DNA from: a virus
Length of the DNA stretch: 46,116 nt
Virus record (IMG/VR): IMGVR_UViG_3300017783_000048
Location: 1 to 46,116 of that record
Reading direction: 5' to 3' (one strand)
Below, one piece after another: positions 19,701-34,700 of the stretch (position 1 is the stretch's first letter; every line of letters begins with the position of its first letter). Under the pieces are notes generated by a model. It was not told the origin of the DNA. It made no database searches and saw only the letters and a program-made list of their open reading frames with translations. A program made the translations under genes and the position numbers.

Positions 19701-22700
19701 ACCAGTATCAAATGTTTCTGTATTATTATCAAATGTTACTGAAGTAGCATCGAATGTTTGATACGCAGTCAGGTTGTAGATTCTACGAATAGATCTAGTT
19801 CCTGTTGCAGAATCAGAGAATTCAATCTTGTCTGCAGTTACAGTCCCATCAGGGGCAGCAATTTGATCATTAGTGAAAGTTCCTCCTCCACTAGTTACTG
19901 TGCCAGAAACATCAGTAGTAGTAACCCAGTTAGTGGCATATGCTTCGGGGTTTAACCAGAGGTTTGTTCCAGGAAGTAGACCAGAAATGCCTGTGGTAAG
20001 TGCTCCCGCAGTTTTGAGTGTCTTTACATTACCAGGTTTGACATAATAATCAATGATTGTTGGTGCAGAGTTTATTGTTGGTGCGAACGCAGATGTAGAA
20101 CCAGTCAAAGTCTCAGCATTTTGGAATGTGCCTGTGTAGACTTCAATATAAACCGATTGATCTTCTGTACTCCACTCAAGAACTTTGCCAGTTGCAGTAG
20201 AAGTTCCGCCAGTTACAGTCTCACCAATAGTGAAGTCGCTAGTGATTGAATCTACAGTAACGAAAGTAGCAGATTTTTTGTCTGTAACATCTGTAGTAAG
20301 AGCATCATGAACTGTGTCGTTAATTACAGTGTCAACAAACTCAGTGTATTCTGTCTTCCAAGTATTGGCACCAAACTGGGTATTAACCAAGTTGGTAATT
20401 TCATTGACATAATACTGTCTGTTATAAAGAACGTTCTTAGAAAGATCTCTAGCAATTTGCTTACCAGGATTGATAATTGATACTGCAAGATCAACCAACT
20501 CATCCCATCTGTTAAGAACTGCATTGATATCAGTGATTGTCAGTGAATCATTTACAGGAAGTTCGTCAGTATACAATGGATAATATTCAGTTGCTGTTGT
20601 AGTACCAGTATTGAACTGATAATGCTGATCTTTAATGACAAACTCACCAACAGTCTTGAGTTGTTCGATGGAGTATGTGGTCGCAAGAAGTTCGTCTTCG
20701 ATATGATTCAGAATACCTGCTGCTGTCAGATAGAGTTCGATTGCAGAAATCGTGCTGTTGTTACCACCAGTCTGTATATCCGAAATAATAGACAGAATAA
20801 TTAGTTTCAAATCTCTTTGACACTTCAGTTCACCACCATCAGGATATGTGAATGCATTATATTGCGTAGCATCGATATTATACTGGAATTCGTTAGTTGT
20901 AAGACCAGTGATTTCTTCTGCGATATATTGGCGGTTAAAATATAGACGATCTGCAGCAATGAAGTTATCAGTATTAGAAGGTGCAACGATATCATTCAGA
21001 GTTTGAATCAAAGTGTCAATTGCAGATGCAACATTAGCACAGTAAGGACTACTAGAATCTGTAGTAATGCCCCAAGGACCGATAATAATGTTGTTTGTGT
21101 TATCAGTCGTTAGTTCTCCTCTAATTGCCTCCTTCATGTAATATGCCAATCTTTCATGTGCATATTGTGATTGCCAAACTTGTAATCTGATATGACGAAT
21201 TACGTTGCTAGCACCAAGATATTGCTTAGATACCTGAACGGTATTTACGTTACCACCGTCCATAATATCCTTCACAAGTTCCTGAACAATCGCAGTCAAG
21301 TCTTGCTGACAACGTAGTGTACCAGATCCTGCCGTAACGACGTTTCTAGGCATTTCATTTGCCAGATCAGGATATCTCTGAAGAAGATCGTAAGATGCTT
21401 TATCAACAATAACACTGATGTTCAGTGTAATCAGATTTGCTGCATCTCGGAATCTATTCTGAGTATCTGCGTCAATTTGATTGGTATATACCACATCATC
21501 AGTTGCGTTGTGATTTTCAATCGTGAAAGGAACTTCCAGATATCCATCAACTGTAGCACCACTGAACTCATATACAGGTTCTAACTTAGTTACAGTTGCC
21601 AAGTGGTTAACTGCAGGAGAAAGATTTGCATTTTCTAATGTATCTCCAATAATACTCATGAGAGTAGATACCGTGTTCTTGACATCTACACAATCCATAA
21701 GATTGTATTCAGTCTTAGAAACTGCATTTGTAGTTGCACTTACAAATGTGTGTACATATTGCTGACCAACTGGTGAAGGTTGTACATTGATAGTAAATGT
21801 ATCGGTTGTTGACGCAGAGATCTCAAGAATCTGATTTGCTGCAGGGTCAGTAGAACGAGGATATGCAATTTGGAAAGTATTTCCATCTTCATCACATGTG
21901 AAAGTAATAGATTCAGTTGCAAGATAGATTGCATCAGGTGCTTTAGTAACACCTGTAGAAGCACTAACGAATGTGTGAGTGTAGTTACCACCAGCAACAA
22001 CAGCATTAGATGTTGCACTTACAAATGTGTGTACATATTGATCACCAGCACCCGAAGCACCAACATTAACTGTGATCGTATTATCCTTCTTGACGATACC
22101 ATTTGCAGTTGCACTTACAAATGTATGTGAATACTGATCGTCAGCACCAGAAGCACCAACGTTAACCGTAAAGGTGTCTGTGGTTGTTGAGGCAACATAT
22201 AACCATCTACCACTAGCAAAGTCCGTAGAACGAGGATATGTATGATTGGTTACATTTAGATCCCTACTACAAGTGAAAGTTAGTGAATTGTCCTCAATTC
22301 GGATCTTATCACCAACAACAAATCCATGACCAGCAACTGTGATATTCAATAAACCATTAGAAGGAGTATATGTAGCACCTGTTACTGTACTGGTAGCACC
22401 ATTCTGAAGAATATCTAGAGAAGTATTTGCAGCAGGGTCAGAAGCACGAGGATATGTGTGATTGCTAGCATTACTATCCATTGAACATGTAAACGTCAAC
22501 GAATCGGTAGTCAGACTGATTTGTTGACCAACTTCAAGGTTGTTGTCAGGCAAAGTTAGAACCATAACACCAGTTGCAGGATCATATGTTGCAGCACTAG
22601 GTTCGTAATTAACGGTAGGAGATTTGCCAACGTTAACTTCAAATGTGTTTGTGGTGGAGTTAGAAACTTCTAACCAACCCTGAGATGCAGGATCATTTGC

Positions 22701-25700
22701 ACGAGGATATGTCTTATTAGCAGTATTTCCATCAGAGGTACAAGTAAATGTGAGAGAATCATCTGTGAGTCTGATTCGGTCTCCGTTACTGAGACTGTGA
22801 TTTGCAATGGTCAGTTCCATAACACCTGTTGTAGGCGCATATGTGGCACCTGTGGGTGCTGTAGTAGTGACTTCTGCATTCAATCCATGACTTGCAGATG
22901 TGAGTACAAGTTCGCCAGTGGAGGAGTTGTAAGTTGCAGTAGTAGGTGTGAGTTGTGTTAATGTAGCACCACTAGATTCGGTGATTGTAGTGTCAAATTT
23001 CTGCGTGAGACCATGATCACCCTGAACGTTCCAAGGAACATTATTAATGACATATTTAACAATTTCTTCCGTTTTCTGTAGGGTATACAGTGTTTCAGGA
23101 ATCTCTGTTTCAATGTGATTAAGTGTAATTGGAGTCTGAGTCTGATCAATATACAGAGCAGCAGCATCCCAAACATGATTGTTGCTACCGTTTCTCAGAT
23201 CATCGACAACTGCATCAAGAATATCTTTTACATCATCTTCGCAATTTACTGCCCCACCAATGACGGTGAAGTATGGATAGCGATTCTTCATAATCTGAAC
23301 TGCTTCTTGAGCAATAAACTCCTTGTTCTTAATAACATTGTCAGCAGCATTAATATATCTGTGTGAGTTGCCAGTAAATCCTGCAGGAGAAGCAGCAGAA
23401 GATCTGTTAGTTGCTAATAGTGCATCATTATTGAAGTATTCGCCAGTAGTAAAGTCTTGTGTTCCAGACCAGTCTTCAGTATAAACCTGACCGTCTACAC
23501 CATCAAAGTGGACCAACAACCTAGAGTTAGTATCACCTTGTAATGTACCATTTCTAGGTGTAAATGATGCATCGGCATATCTGTTGGTATTAGAAACTCT
23601 GATCTCGTCGATATGACCAGAGAATGTATTTGCGCCGTTGTAATCACCACCGATGTAAAGTGGAGCAGTAGAACCAAAATCTGTAGCATTGGTGATAGAT
23701 ACTTGCTCGACACCACCAACATACAGTTTCATCGTTGTGCCGCCTCTAACCAGGGCAATATGTGTCCAGGTATTCGCAGTAATAGGAGTGCCCGATGCGG
23801 TAAGTGTACTTGCACCACAAACTGCAGTTACTACATCTGCATTGACATAGATTCTAATAACTTCAGTAGCACTAGATCTTAGATCAGCAATATATCGAGT
23901 TCCTGCAGTAATGTCATCTGCACGAATCCATGCCTCAATTGTGAATGAAGCAGTACCGAAACCAAATTCAGTGGATGTAGTTATGCTGATATGATCGCTT
24001 GTAGTGTCATCCAACAGCAAGGAAGAAGATCCAAACTTCTTCTCTGCAGTGTCCAATTGAGCACTACCGTTAAAGGTCAATGTATGATAGTCTTGACCAT
24101 TAGACTTGGAACGACCAATCTTACCAAGATATACAGTTCGCAGAGCGGCATTATAACTAATAACTTCTGCTTTCGTATCTCTAGTTCTGATGATTTGACC
24201 ACTATTAAAGAATCCTGTGCCAATTTTATCAGTAAGAGAAAGTTTCCTTACGACAGCACTTTCGCCAGCAGAGAATTCTCCACTGTTACCACCATACTCA
24301 AACTTATAATTTCTAATGATCTCATTTTCCTGAATAGGACCACTAACAAGGTTGTTGTAAGGAATTACATAGTTGTTGATAAATTCAGTTGGGAAGTCTG
24401 TATTGAATGCCGTGAGATTGTCAGTGAAGTCAACAATAGAAACCTGAGAGGATGAAATATCATCAATAACAACGTTTGGATATGTTGTAGAAGGAATTCT
24501 GTTAAATAACAGACCAAAGAATGTAGAAGAACCAGAAATGATAACTCTATCAATAGGATCGCTGGTTACAGGGTCAGTGTAATCTTGTACGCCTGTAATT
24601 CTAGCAACAACGCCAGATTCGCCTGCAATGATGTAATCATTTACGTTGATGGAGAATAGACCAGGTGTAGATTGATATGTACCAGTGGTCTTACTCAAAG
24701 TCAGGTTTTGAGTAATATCAATTTCTGTGCCGTAGATAAACGTTCCTGCACCTCTAGGTGCTTGGAAACTTACATTTACAGGTGTATCTACACCTCTAGT
24801 TACAGTCAGTGTTTGAGACTGAGATCCTGTAACGATGTTATCTACCAAGAAGATTTCTGGTCCAAACTGATACTTGCTACCAATTTCAAACGAATCTGTG
24901 GCAGGTGGAGCATCTTCAATGTCAGTAACCGTGATAGTAATACTATTACCACCAGGCAGAGATAGTGAATCGCCAACAACATATCCAGTTGCATTTGAAG
25001 TATCAAAGGAGATACTTACAATAGTGCCTGTAGCATTAACTGTCCAAGTTGCTAGTAGACCAGTTCCACGTCCACCTTGTAGTGGAGATGCAGTTCTATT
25101 CTCATAACCCTGAGAAGTCAATGTAGAATTGGTTCCAAAGTCAATAGGAACTCCGCTAACAGAAACAACCTCAAAAGAAGATGTTGCTTGACCGATGCTA
25201 TATCTCAGAACACCTGCAGGAAGATCCGAATCAGTTGACAAGTTGACTTGCTCAACTCTTGCAGTATCTCCATCAAATGCTGTGATTGTTTCACCAAAGA
25301 TAAACAGACCGCCAGAACTTGTAGTTGTAACAACATCAACTAAAGCAGAGAATCCAGTCTGAGTTATGTTAACCAGTTCATTCTGAAGGAATGTTCCAGG
25401 ATTAGATGTAACTGGATTACCATCATTATCACAGATGAAACCGCGAATAGTATTGCCGATAACACCAGTAACTCTTAACTGCACTGCTGGTGAAGTGGCA
25501 CTACCGATCATTCTCATCCCAACCAGAGGGAAGATACCACTGATATTAGAGAATGATACGTCAACAGTTGTAATCTGTTCAAAATTAACATTTGCATACT
25601 TAACACTTGCAGCAGGTTGAGGTGGTTCTGCAAAGACGATATTTTCTCCTTGAACTTCAAATGCAACACCAGGTGTCTGTACAACACCGTTGAGGACAAT

Positions 25701-28700
25701 CATCAACTGCGAATCGCTAGCAATAATTGAAGTGCCCGAATCTCCTGCTTCACTAACTGTAAGAGGGAATGAGATTCTTTGACCATCAAAGAGTGTTGAA
25801 ATATCATCCAGTCTTTGTACAGTTGATGTAAGAATATTCTCTGAAGAAGTGAGTCGTTTTTGACGGAAGAGAAGTTCTGTATTATTGAACTCCGAGTAGA
25901 TAGGTTCGACCAGAGCAAAACTCTGAATATTGGGGAAGATTGCTTCTCTTGCCAATTGAACCGACTTTGTTAATTGGAAAGCAGTCTCTTTATTAGGAAT
26001 AAAACCATATTCAGAAAGGTTTAATTCACCGAATACTTTGAATGATGCGGGGTGAACGTTTCTGATTAGGATTTCTTTCCATTCGTTAATAGAAATAGCA
26101 GACTTGACTGCATAAGAGAATTCCTGATAATAGTAGGAATCTTGAATCTTTTGAATGATTTCTGAAGGTTTGCCGACATCATCGATAAACTGACCAGTTG
26201 TTTTGGTGATAGATCCAATTTCAAGAACACCTTTAGCAATCTTAAGATTACTGATCGTACCAGAAGACTTGGAAATAACACCAGTAATCTTAGAACCTTC
26301 GTTAAATGTTCCGTCGTAGTCAACAATCTTGAGGATTCTAGGACCAACCTGCCAACCATCATTGGTTGAAACGAAACCAGTTGCAGTTGCATTCTCTAAC
26401 GAATCACCTTGATAAACAAGTTCACCTTCCAAGAAAGTAGAAGTGATGACATTTGCTTCTGCACCACCACCAAAAGATTCGGTAAGAACTTGCTGTCTAC
26501 CAGTACCATCAGTTGCAAATGTAAGTGCATCACCCAAATCAGCGTTGTTTTGAGTAATGGCAATTTTTAACTGGTTGTCTTCCAGAGATTGTGCTGTACC
26601 AGCAATGGCATAGTAAGTAGTAGTTGCATTCAATCTACCAATCGCACCAGATGCCAGTGGGAACTCTACGCCTTCGCCAGTGTCTACAGCATTTAGTGTA
26701 ATTTCAGCACCATTCTGAATACCATGAGGGAAAGCAAACTGTAGCAGACCCAAATCAAGGTTAACAACATAGTTAAATGATGATTTTAGTGTGACTGTAG
26801 GTGTGGATGAATATCCAGAACCAGCATCTTTAACAAAGATTTGATCGAGACGACCATTCTTAATAGTTGCTTCTGCGATAGCACCAGATCCACCGCCACC
26901 TACGATAACAACAGCAGGAGGTTGAGAATAACCAGAACCAGGATCAGTAACAGTAATACTATCCAAAATGCTAGTAGACGTTAACTGAGCATTGATTGGG
27001 AATGTAATCTCAGGACGTAGAGTGTAGTCATGAGGATAGTCATAACCAAAGTTATTATTCTTCAGTTTCTTAATCTTACCTACGTTATCACCAATCGTAA
27101 AGATTGAAGCGCCTGTGCCGAAAGGAGGAATGATAACAGTTACATCGCCACCAGATCCACCAACGTCAGCACCAATACCAGAGATGCCGTCGATATCAAC
27201 ACTTGCTGTAGTGTATCCTTTACCAGGAGACGTAATAGTTACAGCAATAACTTGACCAGGAACAGTTGCTCCTTCAGAATTCAATTGATCAGCAACTGTA
27301 ACACTGACGAAACCACCTTCGCCGTCGCCAGCAATAGCAATACCAGTGTATTCGCCTACAGCATACTGTGTACCAGGTTCATTAATTTCTACACGCTCAA
27401 TTTTTCTACTAGAGAGGATATTAGAAACGATTGGAAGTCTCTTGTAGAAACCACCAGGATTGACAATACGGATGGAGTTGATAGAACCAACCGCCTTAAC
27501 AGAACTTGTGGAATATGTTGCTCTAGCAGCAATCGCTGCTGCTTCTGGTTCATTCAACAAAACAAACTTGAAGGTGTCATCACCACTTGTAATAGTACCG
27601 CCAGAAGTGGATGAGATAATAAACGTACCGTTGTATGGAGATTTCACAACATCCAAATAACTTCCAGGAATTACTGGTGAATCAGCACCAGTTCTAGAAG
27701 GATCGAAGTAGTAAGAGATATTAGTGACAATACCAGTATCAACCTTGAGTTTAACAGTTGCACCTGTGGTTCCAGGTGTTCCTACACGCTCAATAGAGTT
27801 GAAAGAATATTCTAGTTTGTATAGGTTATCCTTAGAGAACGATAGATTGCCACCAGTCATTGTAGGGTGACTGATATCAAAGATATACTGATGATCGTAG
27901 TACATCTTGATAGTTGGAGACTTAGTAAAGATGTTTACAAGTCCTGCAGAATCTGCAGGTAACGTTAGTGCAACCTGATTAAGTTTATAAGTAAATTCCA
28001 GAGGACTGATGATTGAGTCAACTGCGAATGCGCCATCATATTCATCATACTCGACATCAACGATTGTTCTGGTAGGATTACCATCAACAAAGATCATGTC
28101 TCCTGCGTCAAGATAATGTGCAGAACTAGTGATTACATATACAGTATCACTAGAATTGACAGAACTGACATTAAGAATTTTTTCGAGATTGGAGACTAAT
28201 GTAATCTTAGTTACACCAGTCAAATTAGTAATTGTTACACTGCTGTAGTCTGCGTTATACGAGATCTGAGGAACAAGATTGCCCTGTCCATCATCAACTG
28301 TTGGGACCTCAACTACAGATCCTACAATATAAGGAGAAGTGCTAGTTACTTCCTCGATTCTAATATTATAGTCTGCTGCAATATAAGGTTTAAACTTACC
28401 GAAGAGATTTAAGTTATTGGTTCCACCGATTGTTACAGGAGCATCGAAGGTATTGAGAGCAAAAGTGAAGTTGCCAACTGTAGTATCTTCTACTTGTAGG
28501 AATGTATATACAAATTCATTAACATCATTAGGAGTCGGACCAACAATATTGAAGACACTTTGCTCATCAAATTGAACTGTAGAAAGTTCACCAACATTCA
28601 GGTAATCCGACCAACTGTTACCACTAGACGTTGGAATACTAATACTAACGTCGATTGTATTGTTTTCAGAATCTGATGAAACAATATAACCGCTCATTCT

Positions 28701-31700
28701 CTGGTTTGTACCCTCTTTAAGCAGCAGTTTCGTGCCGATAGTAAAATCAAATGCCTGATTTACATTCAGACGTAAGATATTGTCAATCTTAGTTGTACCA
28801 GTAAGTTTGAAGTAATACCTATCTTTAACGACAGCAGTAATGCTAAGTTTTTGAGAACCAGGAGAAGGGACAGTTGCTGTTCTAGAACTCCAAATATCAT
28901 TACTATAAGTAAGTGCCTCAGTATCAGCATTCATCGTGGTTGTTGCTTGATCATAATCAAGAGACTGGAATCCAATGTCACCTAAAGTATATCCAGTAAC
29001 ACTAACAGTACCACCAGTTGTAGTAATTGCAGTAGAACCTGTTGTTCTAGTAAGTTTGCTAGTTGTAAATGTGCCGATTCTGGCAGCATCACTATTTTTG
29101 TCAGTTTTGAGACCAAATCCACGCTGGTCGATATAATCGTATCTTTGGATGTTGCTTGTAAACCATGCAGTATCAGTCCAGGTATAACCAAGAGCAAATG
29201 TATCAGTTGGGGGTAAAGCGGTGATATCAGATGGTACTGTAGGTGTAATTAGTCTATTTCTAAGTCTGACATGATTCAGATAGAACTGACCTTGCTCATC
29301 AGCACGGAATTCTCCTGTGGTTCCATTCCAACCAGGTTGGTTGCCAAAATGGATGTCTTTGTTTGCAAAACTTGTAGTTGTCTGAGTTCCTGTAATTACA
29401 CTAATACCATTTACATATACAGTATAAGCATCTCCATTTTTAGTAATTCCAATTGTCTGCCAAGAATCATCAACAAACATGTTGGTCAATGTTGAGTATA
29501 GGGCACCAGAAGCAGCATTGAGTTTGGTTGATGTGTTAGTAATGGCAAGACCTAACTTACCATTGTTCACACCAGATCCGAAGGTGTCGTAATATAGAAT
29601 GAGACCACCAGTTGCATCTTCAGCGTCACCAATAGAGAAAATAGTATGCTTGGTTGCACCAATAGCATTATTAGTGATTTGTGTTGCATCTTTATGTAAG
29701 AACAACTCTACTGTCCAGTTACTATCCAGTATTGTACCCAGTTCACTAGAAGGGACCTTGATTGCTTGAGTTTCATATGCAGAACCATCCCAACCACTGA
29801 TATTAGTGCCAGTTGAAGTATAAGTTGGAGTTCCGATTACACTAGGGGTATAATGAGTTGTAATATCTATTGGTGCCTGATCCATATCAAGCAAAAATTC
29901 ATTACGGTTGAATTGGATCTGACCATAAGCGAATACGTCGCCAGAGTTGTCTGTGGTCATTGCATATGCAATTGCACCCTCAACATTGTCCTGAATAAAA
30001 TCATTAATAGTGTGAGAAAGAACTTCACCGTTATACTTAATTTTAACCGTTCTTATAGTTTTGTTCTTAGTAGTAGGATCTGTATGATTGTAAACGACGT
30101 TCAGATCACCAAAGATGTCAATAGATGTTTTGTTAACAACATTGATAGTCTCATTTACTGCGGGTCTAAAGATCTTGTACCAAATAAGATTTCCTGCATT
30201 ATCAACCTTAAGGACTGAGAATGAATCTTGCAAAGTCGTATCAGACTTGCCTCTAAGAGTTGAAGTTACATAATACTCATTAAATTCGTCAGTAATGATG
30301 CTTTGATCAATTTGCGAATAAGAAGTATTGTTGTATTGCTTAATATAGTCGATGCTAATTGCAGAAACACCAGCAGTTGCTTTACCAATTGCAATATTAA
30401 CATCAGTACTAGAATCATTTGGAGAAACTTCCATCGAGAAATAGATAGAACCTTCATTGAAAATCATCGAAGTGATTTTTTCAGAAGCACTCTCAGATGC
30501 AAGTTTTCTCTTTACAGTAAATGTTCCTGTGGTATCCAGAATTGCAATGTATGCATCCCAAGGATTGCCTGAGTTTGTATTAGTGTAACCACCAATTGCA
30601 ATACGAGTGCTGCTGATCTTAACAATAGATGTGACATCATCATATCTTGTAGAACCAGAGATTCCTGCAAACGCTCTTTGCAGATCTAATGTGGCACTCA
30701 ATCCATCAGCAGATTGAGTGTATTTTGCGAGAATAATATCTGGGTTTTTGTTGTCAAAGAGTTGGTCATTTGGTTTGTTGATACCAACGACATAAATCGT
30801 GTCGCCATCAACACAAAGTTTCTTAAATTCTGCATAATCTAGTCCTGTTTGACTTTCGAGTGTCTTTTCCCACTCCTTAACACCAGTTGCAGACAACTTA
30901 GCGATAAACGCTACGGTATCGCCACTACTATTCTTAGTAGTACCACAAATAAATGATTCTTTCGTGACAGAAACATATACATCATTAATTCTCACATAGT
31001 CGTTATTATCGATCAGTGCCGAGAAATAATCTGCTTTTTTGAATATCTGTGGGTGAGAAAGAATGACTCTGGGGTTTTGTGTGTATCCAGAACCAGAATT
31101 CAAGATATTAACTCTTTCGATAGAACCAACAGAGCTTACTACTGCTTCCAAAGATCCTGCTGTCGTACCGTCACCATCAATTGTCATTGTGGGGGGAATA
31201 TCTTCGTTATATCCAGACCCAGTTTGATTAATGACGATTTCTTCAATACCTTTGTACTGACGAACATTATAAGTCTTATTTGTGTTCTCCATCAGAGGAG
31301 AATAGTCAACAAATACAGTATCGCCTACTGTAAGGTTGTGCTGAACGTCTGTGGTAAGAACACCATAGTTTACACCACTAATAATTTCGTAATCATAGGT
31401 TTGAATCGTTTCTCCAGAAATTCTAGCGATTCTTGCCGATACACCATCGCCATCAGTGTCTGTATTGTCGAATACAAGTCTATCATTAACCTGATAGTTC
31501 TGTCCAGGGTTTTCAATAGTAAATCCTGTTACAGAGGCATCTTCAAACTTAGTAGTAGTCTCAACTTCGATATCAACCTTAGAATCAAATCTAACTTTAG
31601 GGAAGTAATCAAATAGTTGCAGAGGAGACTCTTCAAATAGTTGATCAGGATCAAAATATTCGTCACCAAGAGTAATAGTTGCTTGACCACCATCAATAGT

Positions 31701-34700
31701 GACTACATCACCAGTAGTGTATCCAGAACCGATATTATTATATCCCCACTTCTGAATAGAACCATTAGGATCAACATCCCAGATGGCAATAGTCATTCCT
31801 GTGCCAGTACCACCAGAAGTTCCAACAGTAACAAAGTCGTTACCGCTTGTAGGACCACTGTATCCAGTTCCTGTACTAAAAATGTCGATATAACCATCTC
31901 GATTCTCATCTTCAATGTCCAACAGCAAGATATCGCCGTTTTCCATTGTTAATGCATTAGTAGAGACGTTAGGTGCCCTTTCAACATCAATATCAACGTT
32001 TTCGTAAGGATCACGATAACGAACAACACCTGTAGGAATATTTTGCTGTGTAGCACCCGAATCTAAGTTCCAAATATCAACAACTGAGTTGTAACTTGGT
32101 CCTAGGATATAAGGGAACTCTGGATTACCTTGCTCTGTAGCATCAATAGTAACAAAGTAGCAATATCTGCCATTTGCAAACTCAGGAGTCTTACAGAAGC
32201 GACCATTATACTGGTCGAGATCACCAAGACTGAAAATATACTCATAGTCATTGATAAATGAACCTGCAGCATCATCTGTCAGCAGAGGACCATCTTTTCT
32301 GAATGGATTTGTATATACAGTTCCATCAGTATCTGTAAATGGTGTTGCAGCAGCGGCAGTTAGATTGCCTTTCAGTCTATATGACGTATCAAGTTTTCTA
32401 ATGGTGGAGTTTTGATTAGTTGGGTCAGAATATCCATAAGGACCATAAATCGGATTACCATCAAATGCCCAACCAATGATTGGAGAGTGATCTACAGTAG
32501 TTTCTTCAATATCTACTTCATTGATAACTCCATTCTCTTCTGAGAGATTGTCGCCAAGGATGAATCTGAGTTTTTGTGGATTGGAAAGGTGTGCGTACTC
32601 GCCACCAAACTGAGTATTGTAACCATCGAATACAGAACCCCGAGCCGTGTCAAAAGTAGTAGTTGCCTGCAGGTTATATGTCCACTGGAAGACGTTGGAA
32701 CTGAATGTTGCACCTTGACCAACAGAAGTAAGATTTACAATCGTGGTTCCTTGTGTATATCCAATACCTCTATTGATAATTTCGATACCAGTGACTTTTC
32801 CTGCCTCAGGACCGTCAATATCGATAACTGCTCGTGCGACAGCACCAAAACCTTCACCTTGAATGGATACTTCGGGTGCAGTGGTATATCCAGAACCACC
32901 AGAAATTCTAGCAATGGAAATGATTCTACCATTCTGAATAACTGCCTGTGCAACAGCACCAGATCCAGAACTTACAGTTACAGTCGGTTTGGATGTATAT
33001 GATGATCCAGATTGAGCAATGTTAATTGACTGAATAGGACCACGAACATTAGCAACCGCTTGTACTCCTGTTCCACCACCACCAACAATCGATACAGTTG
33101 GTTGTGATGTATACCCTGTGCCAGATTCATTAATAAGAACTCTTGATACAATGCCTTTAGTAGTAATTGCAGTTGCAGATGCACCCGAACCGCCACCACC
33201 AACGATAGAGACAAGGGGAGAAGATGTAAATCCAGAACCACCAGCAGTAACTTCGATAGAATCTAGAGTACCATCGATAACTACATTTGCTTGTGCTCCA
33301 GTACCACCACCACCATCGATAGTGACAGTAGGTGGTGTAGCAGCATCATAATTCTGACCCCTGGTGAGAATATCGATACTAGTAACAGATCCAAAGGTTT
33401 TGGTTTCTGTAGACTTATAAGACCAAACTGAGACACCATTCACCCACGTACCGACAGGACCAGAAGTGATTTCGTTCTTAGTTGAGATTGTAGTCGGTGC
33501 TAGTGGGAATCTATTTAACTTACGCTGGTTACCAGGAAGGAAAGCAGAACCAGGGAAAGGTCCAATTTCATAGTTAGGAATACCCGTAGAAGCAACATAA
33601 ACGTACTCTGTGTTAAAGAAAGAGTTTTGTACGTTTGTGGTATAGAAACTAATTGCATTATTAACTGCAGCATTAGGCGACTTACCTTTGTTCAAGTCAA
33701 CAGAGATGAGAATATTTCCCTGAGGAATAACTTGAGCAGGTTGAGGTAACTGATACTGGAACTGGGTTTCGTTGTCTCTAGAGGTTACAAGGAATGTTCC
33801 GTTATAGATGATTGGATTGGCACCATAAATGGTTACCTGATCACCAACCAAGAGACCATGGGAGTTTTCAGTGACGATTGTGGCAACATCATTGTTAGTA
33901 CCACCATAAGTGACTGATGTCACTGAAACAAGTTTTTTAACGTTATACAACCATGTCGTGAGTTCTTTTCTAGTACTAGTACCACCAAGTTTAGAAACAG
34001 ATAGTTTATCACCAGGAAGATAGTAAGAACCAGTGTCAGTAAGGGTTGTTTGTTGGGCATCAACAATACCAACAATATTCATAACCACTTCCTGAGCAGT
34101 ATCTTTATTGATGTATACAGTAAAGTTAGATGTGATCTGTGTGGAAGAATCCCAATCTTCTACAGTACCGTTGGAAGAACGAGTACACTCAATAAACTGG
34201 TTAAGAGATTTTTCCTTATATCGTACTAGTTCTGTACCACCGATAATGAATTCACCGTTTCTTTCTGGCCAACCAATCGTCGAGTCAACCGTAATAATAC
34301 TTTCGACAGTATTAAGAGGTTCTGCAAGTCTGGTTTTGTAAGGAACTGTGAAAGAACCGACGATAGTTTCTTCGGATAGTGCTAATTCGTAGATTTCAGT
34401 ATCAGATGTCTTAATAGAAATAAAGTTTTCTACAAGAGCACTTGCTGCCAGTACATTAGGATCCGCAATATCCTCTTCTTGAATCAAGAGACCATCTTGA
34501 ATATTATCGGGGTCTCCACTAACAAGAGTTGCACGAAGAACCGTATCGATAGACCAAGTTGCCGCAGAAGGTTTGATGATTTGATCTTTAGGGTAGGTAA
34601 TACTTACCTGCTCACCATAAAGAAGTTTAAACAGATAAGAAATACTGAAAGATGTACCTTTGGACTGATAGAAATCTCTAACTGTCTTGATAGCGGTTCT

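Noticed and set aside
31053-31616. A 187-codon plus-strand frame, the longest antisense frame in the giant gene.
   Set aside because: It is opposite well-recognised Gly-Tyr repeats, its composition is Ser/Asn/Cys/Ile-rich, and no start signal is visible.
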